From contig NZ_RXOL01000001.1 in NCBI RefSeq assembly GCF_004004515.1, positions 1,116,001 to 1,180,000 of the forward strand: a stretch of DNA of 64,000 bases, in the 5' to 3' direction. The notes beneath the pieces were generated by a model. The model was not told the DNA's origin, searched no databases, and saw only the letters and a list, made by a program, of their open reading frames with translations. This document shows, piece by piece, positions 1 to 9,967 of the stretch. Both the position numbers and the translations under genes were made by a program. How positions within the stretch are numbered: position 1 is the first letter of the stretch; each line of letters begins with the position of its first letter. This DNA comes from Croceicoccus ponticola (lineage in GTDB: Bacteria; Pseudomonadota; Alphaproteobacteria; Sphingomonadales; Sphingomonadaceae).

Positions 1-3000
1 TTGTCGGACACCGTGACCGCTCTTCACGCCATTACGGTCACCCTGCTGCGGTTGCGGCGAGGCAATATGCTTCTGCAATGGACCAGTGCCGCACATATCA
101 ATTTGCACCTTGCCCGTGGGAACATGCGGGTGGGGCAATGGGGGGCGACGTGGTCGTCGCCGGTCGTCGCTCTCGCGTTCGTTCCGCTGCTGGCATTCGA
201 TCCCCATGCCCTGCCAGTGGCCCTGCCGCTCATCGCGCTCTGGCTCGCCGCGCCCGAAATCGGCTGGCTGACCGCACGCTCGCGCCGACTCAGGATCCAA
301 CCGCTGGGCACGGATGATCGCGCCTACCTGCGGCGGATCGCACGGCGAAGCTGGCTGTTCTTCGAACGCTTCGCGGGGCCCGAAGACCACTGGCTCCCGC
401 CCGACAACCACCAGGAAGCGCCGATCGTCGCGACCGCGCACCGCACATCGCCGACCAATATCGGAATGCTGGCGATCTCGGCCCTTTCCGCGTGGCGGCT
501 GGGCCATATCGGCCATACCGAATTCACCGTTCGGATGCGCGCCATGCTCGACACGCTGGACCGGCTGGAACACTGGAACGGTCATATCCTGAACTGGTTC
601 GACACTCGCTCGCTCGCCCCGCTGGAACCCCGTTATGTGTCGACCGTCGACAGCGGCAACCTCGCCGTCAGCTTGATCGTGCTGGCCAGCGGGTGCCGGG
701 AAATCGCCGCCTCACCCGCATTCGGGCAGCAACGCTGGGACGGGCTGGACGACTGTTTGTTCCTTTTGTTGGAGGGTTTGCACGACAGCGATCTTGGCGG
801 ACCATTGCAGCAGCAAGTTCGCGATTTGCGCCGCAGGATGAGCGCCCATTCCGGCGAGGCCGAACGTTGGCCTGACATGATCGCCGATGCGCTGGCGCAG
901 ATGGAACGGATTCGCGATGATCTCGTGCGCACGCTCGATCAGGCCAAAAGCGTCGATCCCCACAGCCTGCATTCCGTGCGCGATTGGCTGGAGCGGAGCG
1001 AACATCACCTGCATGAATGCCAGCGCGAACTGAAAGGGAATGCATCGACGCTGGGCGCTGGCGCGATACGCGAACTGGAACGCATCGCGAGGCGCGCCGA
1101 AGACATGGCGGAGGCGATGGATTTCCGCCCGCTCTACAATCCGCACCGCAAGTTGTTCCACATCGGTTATGACGTAACGGCACAGCGCATCGACCAGCAT
1201 TATTATGACCTGCTGGCCAGCGAGGCCCGGCTGGCCAGCTATTTCGCCATCGCCAAACGGGATGTGCCGCCCGAACACTGGTTCCACCTTGGCCGCCCGA
1301 TCGTGAAACATCGGCGCGAACTTTCGCTGGTGTCGTGGAACGGGTCGATGTTCGAATACCTGATGCCTTCGCTGTTCCTGCGAAGCGATCTGGCGACGCT
1401 TCTGGGCGAAACGGAAACGGCGGCGGTGGCGATACAAAAGCACTACGCCGACAGCCGCGACGTGCCGTGGGGCGTTTCGGAATCGGGGTTCGCATCATAC
1501 GGCAATGATGGCGCATGGCGATACCGGGCGTTCGGCGTGCCCGCCCTGGGCCTGCGACGCGGGCTCGAAGACGATCTCGTCATCGCGCCCTATGCCACCG
1601 CACTGGCACTATCTGCCGCTCCGCATGAAGCACTGACCAATTTGCGCCGGTTGGCCCGATGTGGCGCGGTTGGCCGCTTCGGCTTTCACGAAGCACTGGA
1701 TTTCACACCAGAACGCATGGGCGACGCAGGGCAACCGATGCTGGTGCGGTCGTACATGGCGCATCATCACGGGATGAGCATCGCGGCCATCGCCAACGCG
1801 CTGACGGACAATGCGATCGTCGACTGGTTTCACGCCGACCGGCGGATGGAATCGGTCGATCTACTGCTCAATGAACGTATCCCGTGGGAACTGCCACAGG
1901 AACTGGAAAGGCTGGAAACCCCTCCCGTCGCCCCTGTCGCGACCGCGCTGCTGCCCCGTCCGCAGGCCTGGGAGCCCGATCCCGGCCCCGCGACGATGGT
2001 AAAGCTGCTAGGCAACGGTCGGCTTTCCTTGCGGCTCGGCACGGACGGCTGCGGCGATCTGGCGTGGAAAGGCAACGTGCTCACTTCACCCACCGGCGCT
2101 GACAGGGACAGAGGGCAGTTCCTCTACCTTCGCGACCGGGCGGGCGGCATGGTCTGGTCGCCCACCCCAGCCCCGATGGACGGCGCGGCAGGGAATGGCG
2201 CGGGCGGGAATGGCGCGGGCGGGCGACGCGTCGTTTTCCATCCGCACAAGGTCGAATTCCGCTGCCACGCGGGCAGCATTGCCGCCTCGCTCGACGTGGT
2301 CGTGTCCCCATCGCAAGAAGTCGAGATCCGCCGCCTTCGGCTCGTTAACAACGGGCCGGAAACGGTCTTGCTGGATTTTGCCAGCCACGCCGACATCGCA
2401 CTGGCCGAAGCTGGCGAATGGGCGCGCCACCCGGCATTCGCGCGACTGTTCGTAGAGGCGGAGGCACACCGGGACATCGATGCGATATCGTTCACGCGGC
2501 GCCCGCGATCGCCCGAAACGCCCGGGCTGGTCATGGTGCAGGGGCTGGTCGCTTCGCCCGACGTCGTGCGGCTGAAAGCGATCGAGGTTTCGCGGCGACG
2601 GACGCGCGAACGGCTTGGCCATGCGTCGGACTTCCCCCGTTTTGGCAGCGACGAGCGTCATCCCGGCAAATATCCGCTCGATCCCGCGGCTGCGTTCCTC
2701 GCTGAAATTACCCTGCCCCCGCATGGCGAGGCGGTTGTCGCGCTGGTCACGACAGTTGCGTCGCTCCACGACGAAGCTCTGGATCTTGCGCGCCGTTACG
2801 GCTCGCTCGCATCGCTCGAATGGGCCGAACAGGACGCCGGCGACAGCGTGCGGCACGACTTGCGCACCATCGGCCTTGCGCCTGACAGGATGCAGGATGC
2901 CGAACTGCTGTTTTCGGCGCTGGTCGACCCTGCGGGTCCGCGGCGACCGATCGACGGACCGGCAGCACGGGAGGACTTGTGGGCGTTGGGGGTGTCGGGC

Positions 3001-5850
3001 GACCTGCCGGTCCTGTTGCTGGAACTTGGTGAGGAATTCGATGGCGGCGCCTTGCGCTTCGTGCTGGCGGCACACCGGTTGTGGCATTGGCGCGGCGCGG
3101 CGGTCGATCTGGTCCTGCTGCATCCCGGCCTGCCCGGTTATGTCGAGCCGCTGCGCGACCGGATCATCGAAATCATGCGCGATTGCGGCAGCGACGAATA
3201 TCTTGGCCAGCGCGGCGGCGTGACGCTTGTCGGCAGCGAACAGTGCGAGGAACAGAGCCTCCGCGCCCTGCGCAAGGCGGCTGATGCGATGCTTCGCGAC
3301 GATGGCGGCGACATCGCGGGCCAATTGCGCGAACGCGTATTGGGCCGGATACCCGTGCCGCTGTTCCATGCGACGGGGCCGACGCGGACCGCGCACCAAC
3401 ATGCGGACGGTGGTCCTGTCGAAGAACCGCTGTCGCTGATGAACGGATATGGCGGGTTCACCGCACATGGCGACTATCGCATCGAATTGCAGCCGGGCGA
3501 TCGCACGCCCGCGCCATGGGCGAACGTGCTCGCCAATCCCGAATTCGGTACTATCGTGACCGAGGCCGGCTTGGGCTTCACATTTGCCGCAAACAGCGGG
3601 GAAAACCGGCTGACCCCGTGGCATAACGACGCGCAGCGCGATCCGCAGGGAGAAGCACTGTACCTTCGCGACGAGGAGACGGGCGACATCTGGTCGGTCG
3701 CGCCGCAGCCTGCGGGCGACGGTTCGGCCTGCCACATCGAACATGGCCTTGGCGAAACCCGCTGGCTGCGCAACTCGCTGGGGCTTGGGCAGGAGATGCG
3801 ATGTTTTGTCGCACCCGACGATCCGGTGAAGGTCGTGACTCTGCGGCTGACCGAAAGCACAGGGGTCGCGCGCCGGGTGACGGCAACCTTCTTCGCCGAC
3901 TGGCTGCTGGGCACCAATGCGGGAGAGCCCGCACCCTTGCGCGAAAGCCGCTACCACCCAGAGCTTGCCGCCCTGTTGGGCCGAAATCACTGGCAGCGCG
4001 ATTTTCAGGACCGCGTAGCCTTTCTGGCCGGAATGGACGCGCCCCACAGCCTGACTACTTCGCGCGCCGATTTCCTTGGCTCTCCGCCCGACTGGCGCCG
4101 CCCTGCCGGCCTGCATGCATGGGGCATGGGCGAACGGGCGGAGAACGGGGGCGCAGATGCCATCGCCGCGCTCCAGTTCCATCTCGACATACCGGCGGGC
4201 GAAATGGTGGAATTGACGTTCCTGCTGGGACAGGTGAGCCGCGAGGATCAGCTCGCCGATATGCTGAACCGTTGGCGCGCACCCGGCGCAATCGGGGCGG
4301 CCCGTACAAAATTAGGCAAGCTGTGGGACCGGCGGTGCCATGCGCTGCAGGTGAAAACGCCCGACTCTGCGTTCGACCTGATGATCAACCGCTGGCTCCC
4401 CTATCAGACCGTTTCGTCACGGCTTTTCGCGCGAGCCGGTTTCTATCAGGCGTCGGGCGCGTACGGCTATCGCGACCAGTTGCAGGACGTGCTCTCGCTA
4501 ATGTTGCCCGAACCGGCATTGGCGCGCGAACAGATCCTGCGCGCGGCGGAACATCAGTTCGAGGCGGGCGATGTCCTGCACTGGTGGCATCCCCCGTCCG
4601 GCAAGGGAGTTCGCACGCGGTATTCCGACGACCTGCTATGGCTGCCGCATGCGGTCGCCCGCTATGTCGGCGCGACCGGGGACGCAGCGATACTGGATGT
4701 CCGGATCCCGTTTCTGGAGGCGCGAGAGCTCGCTTCGGACGAGCACGACCGGTTCAGCGCCTTCGCCACAGGCTCGCAGGCGAGCCTGTACGAACACTGC
4801 CTGCGCGCATTCGACCGGGCGTTCCGGTTGGGCGGGCGCGGATTGCCGCTGATGGGCGATGGCGACTGGAACGACGGAATGAACCGCGTCGGTGCCGGTG
4901 GCCGGGGGGAAAGCGTGTGGCTTGCATGGTTTCTTGCCGCCACGATCCGCGACTTTGCCGCGATGTCAGAGGCCACCGGCCGCACCGATTTCGGCCCACG
5001 CTGGCTGCCGCGCCGTGACCAGCTGATCGCAGCGGTCGAACGTCATGGCTGGGACGGCGAATGGTACATGCGCGCCTTTGACGATCAAAGCCGTCCTTGG
5101 GGGTCGCGCACCAACGACGAATGCCGGATCGACGCGCTGGTGCAATCGTGGGCAGTGATCGCAGGCGGGAACAAGACCCGCGCGAAACAGGCGATAGCCA
5201 GCGCTTTCGACCGACTGGTCAAGGACGGGGACAGCCTCGCCCGACTGCTCGACCCGCCGTTCAACCGTACCGCCCGCGATCCGGGTTATATCAAGGCCTA
5301 TCCCCCCGGCATCCGTGAAAACGGCGGCCAGTACAGCCATGCCGCCGCGTGGCTTGGCATTGCCTGCGCCATGCTGGGCGACGGCGCGAAAGCCAAGGAG
5401 GTGTTCGACCGGATCAACCCAATCCGCCATTCCGACAGCCGCGAGAAAGCGGCGACTTATGCCATCGAACCCTATGCCGTCGCAGGCGACATCAGCGGCG
5501 GCGACGAACATCTGGGGCGCGGCGGCTGGAGTTGGTACACCGGGGCAGCGGGCTGGGCATGGCGGCTTGGGGCCGAGCACATTCTAGGTATTCGGCAGCA
5601 GGCCGGGCGCATCGCCATCGACCCATGCTTGCCGCCCGATTGGCCGGCCTATTCCGCGACGTTGCGCGGCGACGGCACCATCGAAATCGCAGTCAGCCGG
5701 GGCGATGCCGCGCAATGCAAAGTAGACGGCCAGTCGGGCGACGCATTGTCCGTCGCCTTTCCCGGCAAGGGCAGGACGACACGGGTGGAGATTACTGTCG
5801 CGCCGCAGGCTCCGGCGGAACGAAGCGCCCCCGCCGATGCGCAGGCCTGA
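1..5850 (+). CDS. Cyclic beta-1,2-glucan synthase-like protein, C-terminal part (glycoamylase + GH94)
   Basis: The reading frame is open from the first base, so the true start lies left of the window; family members run to about 2,800 residues and have a GT84 domain that is missing here. The 1,949 visible residues begin with a hydrophobic segment (about 50-80). A glycoamylase-like domain follows (about 330-620, with SYMAHHHGMS near its end), then two GH94 super-sandwich regions separated by a linker, and a C-terminal GH94 (alpha/alpha)6 catalytic domain (about 1460-1900). The motif GDGDWNDGMNRVG with acidic residues D1622 and D1625 marks the GH94 phosphorylase active site. In the NdvB/Cgs family such proteins make or trim cyclic beta-glucans at the inner membrane. 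A GNGAGGNGAGG linker near residue 735 comes from a 15-bp tandem repeat. Substrate is inferred from family only. Confidence 0.85.
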   Translation: MSDTVTALHAITVTLLRLRRGNMLLQWTSAAHINLHLARGNMRVGQWGATWSSPVVALAFVPLLAFDPHALPVALPLIALWLAAPEIGWLTARSRRLRIQPLGTDDRAYLRRIARRSWLFFERFAGPEDHWLPPDNHQEAPIVATAHRTSPTNIGMLAISALSAWRLGHIGHTEFTVRMRAMLDTLDRLEHWNGHILNWFDTRSLAPLEPRYVSTVDSGNLAVSLIVLASGCREIAASPAFGQQRWDGLDDCLFLLLEGLHDSDLGGPLQQQVRDLRRRMSAHSGEAERWPDMIADALAQMERIRDDLVRTLDQAKSVDPHSLHSVRDWLERSEHHLHECQRELKGNASTLGAGAIRELERIARRAEDMAEAMDFRPLYNPHRKLFHIGYDVTAQRIDQHYYDLLASEARLASYFAIAKRDVPPEHWFHLGRPIVKHRRELSLVSWNGSMFEYLMPSLFLRSDLATLLGETETAAVAIQKHYADSRDVPWGVSESGFASYGNDGAWRYRAFGVPALGLRRGLEDDLVIAPYATALALSAAPHEALTNLRRLARCGAVGRFGFHEALDFTPERMGDAGQPMLVRSYMAHHHGMSIAAIANALTDNAIVDWFHADRRMESVDLLLNERIPWELPQELERLETPPVAPVATALLPRPQAWEPDPGPATMVKLLGNGRLSLRLGTDGCGDLAWKGNVLTSPTGADRDRGQFLYLRDRAGGMVWSPTPAPMDGAAGNGAGGNGAGGRRVVFHPHKVEFRCHAGSIAASLDVVVSPSQEVEIRRLRLVNNGPETVLLDFASHADIALAEAGEWARHPAFARLFVEAEAHRDIDAISFTRRPRSPETPGLVMVQGLVASPDVVRLKAIEVSRRRTRERLGHASDFPRFGSDERHPGKYPLDPAAAFLAEITLPPHGEAVVALVTTVASLHDEALDLARRYGSLASLEWAEQDAGDSVRHDLRTIGLAPDRMQDAELLFSALVDPAGPRRPIDGPAAREDLWALGVSGDLPVLLLELGEEFDGGALRFVLAAHRLWHWRGAAVDLVLLHPGLPGYVEPLRDRIIEIMRDCGSDEYLGQRGGVTLVGSEQCEEQSLRALRKAADAMLRDDGGDIAGQLRERVLGRIPVPLFHATGPTRTAHQHADGGPVEEPLSLMNGYGGFTAHGDYRIELQPGDRTPAPWANVLANPEFGTIVTEAGLGFTFAANSGENRLTPWHNDAQRDPQGEALYLRDEETGDIWSVAPQPAGDGSACHIEHGLGETRWLRNSLGLGQEMRCFVAPDDPVKVVTLRLTESTGVARRVTATFFADWLLGTNAGEPAPLRESRYHPELAALLGRNHWQRDFQDRVAFLAGMDAPHSLTTSRADFLGSPPDWRRPAGLHAWGMGERAENGGADAIAALQFHLDIPAGEMVELTFLLGQVSREDQLADMLNRWRAPGAIGAARTKLGKLWDRRCHALQVKTPDSAFDLMINRWLPYQTVSSRLFARAGFYQASGAYGYRDQLQDVLSLMLPEPALAREQILRAAEHQFEAGDVLHWWHPPSGKGVRTRYSDDLLWLPHAVARYVGATGDAAILDVRIPFLEARELASDEHDRFSAFATGSQASLYEHCLRAFDRAFRLGGRGLPLMGDGDWNDGMNRVGAGGRGESVWLAWFLAATIRDFAAMSEATGRTDFGPRWLPRRDQLIAAVERHGWDGEWYMRAFDDQSRPWGSRTNDECRIDALVQSWAVIAGGNKTRAKQAIASAFDRLVKDGDSLARLLDPPFNRTARDPGYIKAYPPGIRENGGQYSHAAAWLGIACAMLGDGAKAKEVFDRINPIRHSDSREKAATYAIEPYAVAGDISGGDEHLGRGGWSWYTGAAGWAWRLGAEHILGIRQQAGRIAIDPCLPPDWPAYSATLRGDGTIEIAVSRGDAAQCKVDGQSGDALSVAFPGKGRTTRVEITVAPQAPAERSAPADAQA

Positions 5851-5895
5851 AGCGCACTGGCGTGTGGTGCATAGGTCCGAAAGGCACTCGCCCTT

Positions 5896-5910
5896 GTGTC
5901 TTCTACGGAG
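5896..5910 (-). promoter_or_regulatory. Candidate FixJ-type operator upstream of the CBS gene
   Basis: Minus-strand reading is CTCCGTAGAAGACAC. It keeps the CTCCGTA core shared with other promoters here but a weaker right half, so this is one of the less certain copies. Confidence 0.25.
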
Positions 5911-5994
5911 CGAACGGACGCGCGACTTTATGCAGAATGCCCCGACCGCAACCGGCACGGCACACGACCGGTCGGCATGGAATGGAGGCCGGTG

Positions 5995-6414
5995 ATGAAA
6001 GTTAAGGACGTCATGCACGAAGGGGCCAGCTGGATCGATCCGGACGCCCCCCTTCCCGACATCGCCGCCCGCATGGAAAAGGACGACATCGGCGCACTTC
6101 CCGTGGGCGAAAACGATCGGCTGATCGGCATGGTCACCGACCGCGACATGGTCGTGCGCGGGCTTGGCCACCATGACGATCCGCTACAGCTGACCGCCCG
6201 CGACGTCATGACCAAGCCCATCGTGTTCTGCAACGCGAACGAAGATCTGGAAGATGCGGTCCGCATCATGGAACGCAAGCAGATCCGCAGGCTTCCCGTT
6301 ATCGACGAACATCACCGGATGGTGGGAATGCTTAGCTTGGGCGACGTCGCGGCCAAGGCACCGCCGTCGCTTTGCGCCGAAACCCTGCGCGCGGTTGCCG
6401 CGCATCACGCCTGA
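5995..6414 (+). CDS. Two-CBS-domain protein
   Basis: This 139-residue soluble protein consists of a CBS pair: the first at about 1-60 (VKDVMHEGASWI, then IGALPV and GMVTDRDMV), the second at about 65-130 (ARDVMTKPIVF, IRRLPVID, GMLSLGDVA). CBS pairs bind adenosyl ligands such as AMP, ATP or NADH and usually sense energy state. I chose the ATG at 5995 because GGAATGGAGG lies just upstream; a longer frame back to 5896 exists but lacks a better signal. A CTCCGTA-type motif lies 85 bp upstream. The stand-alone architecture fits stress-island CBS proteins, with no enzymatic domain attached. Confidence 0.88.
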   Translation: MKVKDVMHEGASWIDPDAPLPDIAARMEKDDIGALPVGENDRLIGMVTDRDMVVRGLGHHDDPLQLTARDVMTKPIVFCNANEDLEDAVRIMERKQIRRLPVIDEHHRMVGMLSLGDVAAKAPPSLCAETLRAVAAHHA

Positions 6415-6426
6415 CCGCGACCGCCC

Positions 6427-7119
6427 ATGCTGAAATGGATCATACTGGCGATCGTCGTCCTGATCGTCATTGCCGTCGCCGGGGTCGTCTTCTGGGTCCA
6501 GACCGAAGCGCCGTTTCACCGCGAACACATCTCGCAAGGATCGGGCAAACGCGCGCTGATATTGTACCACCCCAGCCGCGACGCGCATTTTTCGGACGAT
6601 CTGACAATGGCGCTGGCGCGTGGCTTTGCGGAAGCCGATTTTCCCGTCGACCGCTGGACAATGACCAGCCGCACGCCGTCAAAGCCAAAGGGGTACGCGA
6701 TCGTCGCAGTGGTTTCGAACACCTTCTTTTCCGCGCCCGATTGGCCGACGCTGCGCTATCTGAAGCGCGCGCGGCTGGAAGACCAGAACGTCATCGCGAT
6801 CATGGCCGGCGGCGGCAAGACCGAGCGCGCCGAACAGAAACTGGGCTTCGCGCTCGAACGCACCGGCGCTCACGTGCTGGACCTGCGCCCGCTGTGGACG
6901 ACGCGGCCCAACGAGCCGGGATCCGAAGGCCCCGCCAATCGCCAGGTCGCGATGAAGATCGCCCGGTCGATGGCACGCGAAGCCGGCCAGCTGGTCCGCG
7001 AACGGAACGCAACCGCCGCGGATCAAGCGCCCGCGACGCGCGAAAATCCCGTCCAACCTGCCCCCGCACCAACGAACGACTTGCCCCAAGGAGCCGAAGC
7101 CCGTGAAACTGCCCCATGA
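6427..7119 (+). CDS. Membrane-anchored flavodoxin-fold-like protein, function unknown
   Basis: The 230-residue product starts with a single strong transmembrane anchor (residues 4-24, Ile/Val-rich). The soluble part has an alternating beta/alpha pattern reminiscent of flavodoxins: RALILYHPSRDAHFSDDL near residue 42 resembles a flavodoxin phosphate loop, and YAIVAVVSNTFFSAP follows. The last 40 residues are Pro/Ala/Thr-rich and probably disordered. No catalytic motif is recognisable. It begins 12 bp after the CBS gene and its end overlaps the next start, so the three genes are probably cotranscribed. Confidence 0.72.
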   Translation: MLKWIILAIVVLIVIAVAGVVFWVQTEAPFHREHISQGSGKRALILYHPSRDAHFSDDLTMALARGFAEADFPVDRWTMTSRTPSKPKGYAIVAVVSNTFFSAPDWPTLRYLKRARLEDQNVIAIMAGGGKTERAEQKLGFALERTGAHVLDLRPLWTTRPNEPGSEGPANRQVAMKIARSMAREAGQLVRERNATAADQAPATRENPVQPAPAPTNDLPQGAEARETAP

Positions 7120-7540
7120 TACCATCGTCCTGATCGCGGATGGCGCCCGCATGTTGCTGCTGCGCAATCATGGCGACACGGTCTATCCCGATTTGCGGGT
7201 GATCGAACACCGCCACTGCGAAAGCCTCGCCAACCGCGACCTTTTGTCCGATGCGCCGGGCGTATCTTCGGGAGGCGGCTTTCCGGGCAGCAGCACCCTT
7301 GCCAAGACCGATCCGCACAGCGCCGAGGAATCCCGGTTCCTGGCCTCGGCCGCAGACGCGCTTGGTCAGATCGCAAAGCGCGAAAACGGCGGTATCGTCG
7401 TAGCGGCCAGCCCGGTGGCATTGGGCGAATTGCGCCGCGCCTATACCCCGGCCACGAAGGACAAGTTGATCGCAGAGATCGACAAGGATTACACGCGCAT
7501 GCCGGTCGAGGAAATCACTCGGCAGCTTGCCGAGCTTTGA
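7103..7540 (+). CDS. Host-attachment-family protein (AtsE/BaeRF-like)
   Basis: The 145-residue protein matches the family annotated as 'protein required for attachment to host cells'. It has an N-terminal strand IVLIADGARMLLL, a central conserved block (DPHSAEESRFLASAADALG) and a C-terminal GIVVAASPVALGELRRAY followed by a helix. The fold is related to archaeal release factor eRF1 domain 2 (BaeRF group), and the attachment role was inferred in one Agrobacterium study and may not be general. The start is GTG at 7103 with AAGGAG ten bases upstream, overlapping the preceding gene by 17 bp. Its 3' end overlaps the convergent ppsA gene by 26 bp. Confidence 0.82.
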   Translation: MKLPHDTIVLIADGARMLLLRNHGDTVYPDLRVIEHRHCESLANRDLLSDAPGVSSGGGFPGSSTLAKTDPHSAEESRFLASAADALGQIAKRENGGIVVAASPVALGELRRAYTPATKDKLIAEIDKDYTRMPVEEITRQLAEL

Positions 7541-9965
7541 CCGGGCGTCCAGATCTGCGGTCAGGCGCGGTCTTGGCCAGCCTGCTTTCAGTCTCGGCGA
7601 TAGAGTGGATCGTCCTTACGAAACTGTCGGGATCCAGCGATATGGAATCGATCCCCTCTCGCACGAGGAAGGCGGCGAAGTCGGCATGATTGCTGGGCGC
7701 CTGCCCGCAAATGCCGACCTTGATCCCATTGGCGTGCGCGCGGACGATGACATCCGCGATGGATCGGGTGACCGCGGGATTACGTTCATCGAACAGTGGC
7801 GCGAGGATTTCGGAATCCCGGTCGACCCCCAGCATCAATTGCGTGAGATCGTTCGATCCGATCGAAAAGCCATCGAAACGCTGCGCGAAGTCGTCTGCCA
7901 ACACGACGTTGGCCGGTATTTCGCACATCATGTAAACGTGCAGGCCATTCTTGCCCCGGCAAAGCCCGTTCGCGGCCATTTCCGCCAAGACCCGGTCCGC
8001 TTCGTCAGGGGTCCGGCAGAATGGAACCATGACCACGACGTTGTCGAAGCCCATGTCATTGCGCACCCGGGCCAGCGCCTCGCACTCCATCGCGAACCCT
8101 TCGCGATAGCGTTCGTCGCAGTAACGCGATGCGCCGCGAAATCCGATCATCGGATTTTCTTCCACCGGCTCGAAGTTTTTCCCGCCGATCAGACGGGCAT
8201 ATTCGTTGGTCTTGAAATCGCTCAGCCGCACGATGGCGGGATGCGGATACCATGGCGTCGCCAGCCGGGCGATGCCCCGCGCCAGAGTGTCGACGAAATA
8301 GGCCCTGCCGTCGGCATGTCCGCGCGTAAGTCTGGCGATGGTGCGCCGGTCGGCTTCGCTCACCCGTTCGGGGTGAAGCAATGCCATCGGATGGGCGCGA
8401 ACCAGATTGGCGATGATGAATTCCATCCGCGCCAACCCGACGCCCTTGGCCGGCAATTGCCACCAGGCGAAAGCCGCACCGGGATCGGCGGTATTCACCA
8501 TTACCTGCGTTCGGGTGACCGGAAGCGTGCCGACGTCGATATCCTCGCACGTGAACGGAAGCGCGACATCGTAAACGTGGCCCCGGTCCCCGCTGGCGCA
8601 CGATAGAGTGATGGGCTCGCCATTCGCGATCTTCGTGGTGGCATGGCCGGTGCCCACCACCGCCGGGACGCCAAGCTCGCGGCTGACGATGGCGGCGTGG
8701 CTGGTCGTGCCGCCGTGGTCGGTCACGATCCCTGCGGCGCGCTTCATCACCGGCACCCAGTCGGGATCGGTATTCGCGGCGACCAGTATCGCGCCGTCGG
8801 GAAAGCGGTCGAGGTCTGCGACAGAACCGATGACGCAGGCCTTGCCCGTGGCGATGGCCGTACCGACCGCCGCGCCGGACAGCACCGGTTTCGCCTCGGC
8901 TTGCAAGGTATAGCGCCGCAACATCGCACGGCTGCGCCCCGACTGCACCGTTTCGGGCCTCGCCTGCACGATGAACAAGTCGCCGTCGGGGCCGTCCTTG
9001 GCCCATTCGATGTCCATGGCCCCACCGTAATGGAGCTCTATCGCCACGGCCCAACGGGCGAGCCGCAGCACTTCGTCGTCCGTCAGCACGAGCCGTTCGC
9101 GGAGCCGGCGCGACGTTCGCAACAAACGCGTCGGCTCTTCTTCACCCCGGCCATAGACGAGCCGGACGCTCTTGTGGCCGCAATCGCGCCCGATGATCGG
9201 CTGGACCCCGTGCCGTTCCAGCAGCGGCTTGAACACCATGTAGCGATCGGGCTCCACCTGCCCCTGCACCACGGTTTCGCCAAGCCCCCATGCGGCGCTG
9301 ATCATGACGACGTCGGGAAACCCGGATTCGGTATCGATCGTGAACATCACGCCCGAACCCGCGCGATCGGACCGAACCATCTGCTGCACGCCGACGGACA
9401 CTGCGACAGCCAGTTGGTCGAAGCCCTTTGCCTCGCGGTACGCGATGGCGCGGTCGGTGAACAACGAGGCGAAGCAGCGCCGGCTCGCCGCGATCAGGGC
9501 ATCGGCTCCGCGCACATTGAGAAAGCTTTGCAACTGCCCTGCGAAACTGGCGCCCGGCAGGTCTTCTGCCGTGGCGCTCGACCGGACCGCCACGGCCGGG
9601 CGGCGCTGGCCCAGTTGCCGGGCAAGTTCGCGGTAGGAATCGGTCAGGCAAGCGGCAATCGTGGCGGGCATGGGTGCGGATAGAATCGCGGCGCGGATCG
9701 TTTCCCCCACCTGTTCCAGCGTCAACTTCTGCGCGGCCAGCGATTGCAGCGCCCCGCGAATTTGCGGTTCCAGCCCATTTTCGGCGACAAAGCTGCGAAA
9801 GGCGCGAGTTGTAAGCGCAAAGCCGGGCGGAACCGGGACACCGGACGGGGCAAGTTCGCGGGTAAGTACGCCAAGCGATGCGTTCTTGCCGCCGACTAGC
9901 GCAATGTCGTCCATGGTGAGATCGGCAAACGGAATCACCATGGGGTCTTGCTTGCGGCCCGCCAT
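7515..9965 (-). CDS. ppsA: Phosphoenolpyruvate synthase
   Basis: This 816-residue enzyme interconverts pyruvate, ATP and water with PEP, AMP and phosphate. The N-terminal ATP-grasp domain (about 1-330) contains LVGGKNASLG and RSSATAEDLPGASFAGQ. The swivelling phosphohistidine domain contains GGTTSHAAIVSRELG with the catalytic His. The C-terminal PEP/pyruvate TIM barrel (about 470-800) contains GFRGASRY, FSIGSNDLTQL and CGQAPS. Length and domain order are normal. The ATG at 9965 starts two bases after the stop of the receiver gene; an in-frame ATG at 9941 is an alternative. Cotranscription with the receiver is clear from spacing. Confidence 0.95.
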   Translation of the reverse strand: MAGRKQDPMVIPFADLTMDDIALVGGKNASLGVLTRELAPSGVPVPPGFALTTRAFRSFVAENGLEPQIRGALQSLAAQKLTLEQVGETIRAAILSAPMPATIAACLTDSYRELARQLGQRRPAVAVRSSATAEDLPGASFAGQLQSFLNVRGADALIAASRRCFASLFTDRAIAYREAKGFDQLAVAVSVGVQQMVRSDRAGSGVMFTIDTESGFPDVVMISAAWGLGETVVQGQVEPDRYMVFKPLLERHGVQPIIGRDCGHKSVRLVYGRGEEEPTRLLRTSRRLRERLVLTDDEVLRLARWAVAIELHYGGAMDIEWAKDGPDGDLFIVQARPETVQSGRSRAMLRRYTLQAEAKPVLSGAAVGTAIATGKACVIGSVADLDRFPDGAILVAANTDPDWVPVMKRAAGIVTDHGGTTSHAAIVSRELGVPAVVGTGHATTKIANGEPITLSCASGDRGHVYDVALPFTCEDIDVGTLPVTRTQVMVNTADPGAAFAWWQLPAKGVGLARMEFIIANLVRAHPMALLHPERVSEADRRTIARLTRGHADGRAYFVDTLARGIARLATPWYPHPAIVRLSDFKTNEYARLIGGKNFEPVEENPMIGFRGASRYCDERYREGFAMECEALARVRNDMGFDNVVVMVPFCRTPDEADRVLAEMAANGLCRGKNGLHVYMMCEIPANVVLADDFAQRFDGFSIGSNDLTQLMLGVDRDSEILAPLFDERNPAVTRSIADVIVRAHANGIKVGICGQAPSNHADFAAFLVREGIDSISLDPDSFVRTIHSIAETESRLAKTAPDRRSGRPVKARQAAE

Positions 9966-9967
9966 GG

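Noticed and set aside
2086-4182. Long open frame on the minus strand (698 codons) opposite the GH94 gene
   Set aside because: It mirrors third-position GC bias of the plus-strand gene, has no ribosome site or family resemblance, and lies wholly inside a gene with clear GH94 motifs.
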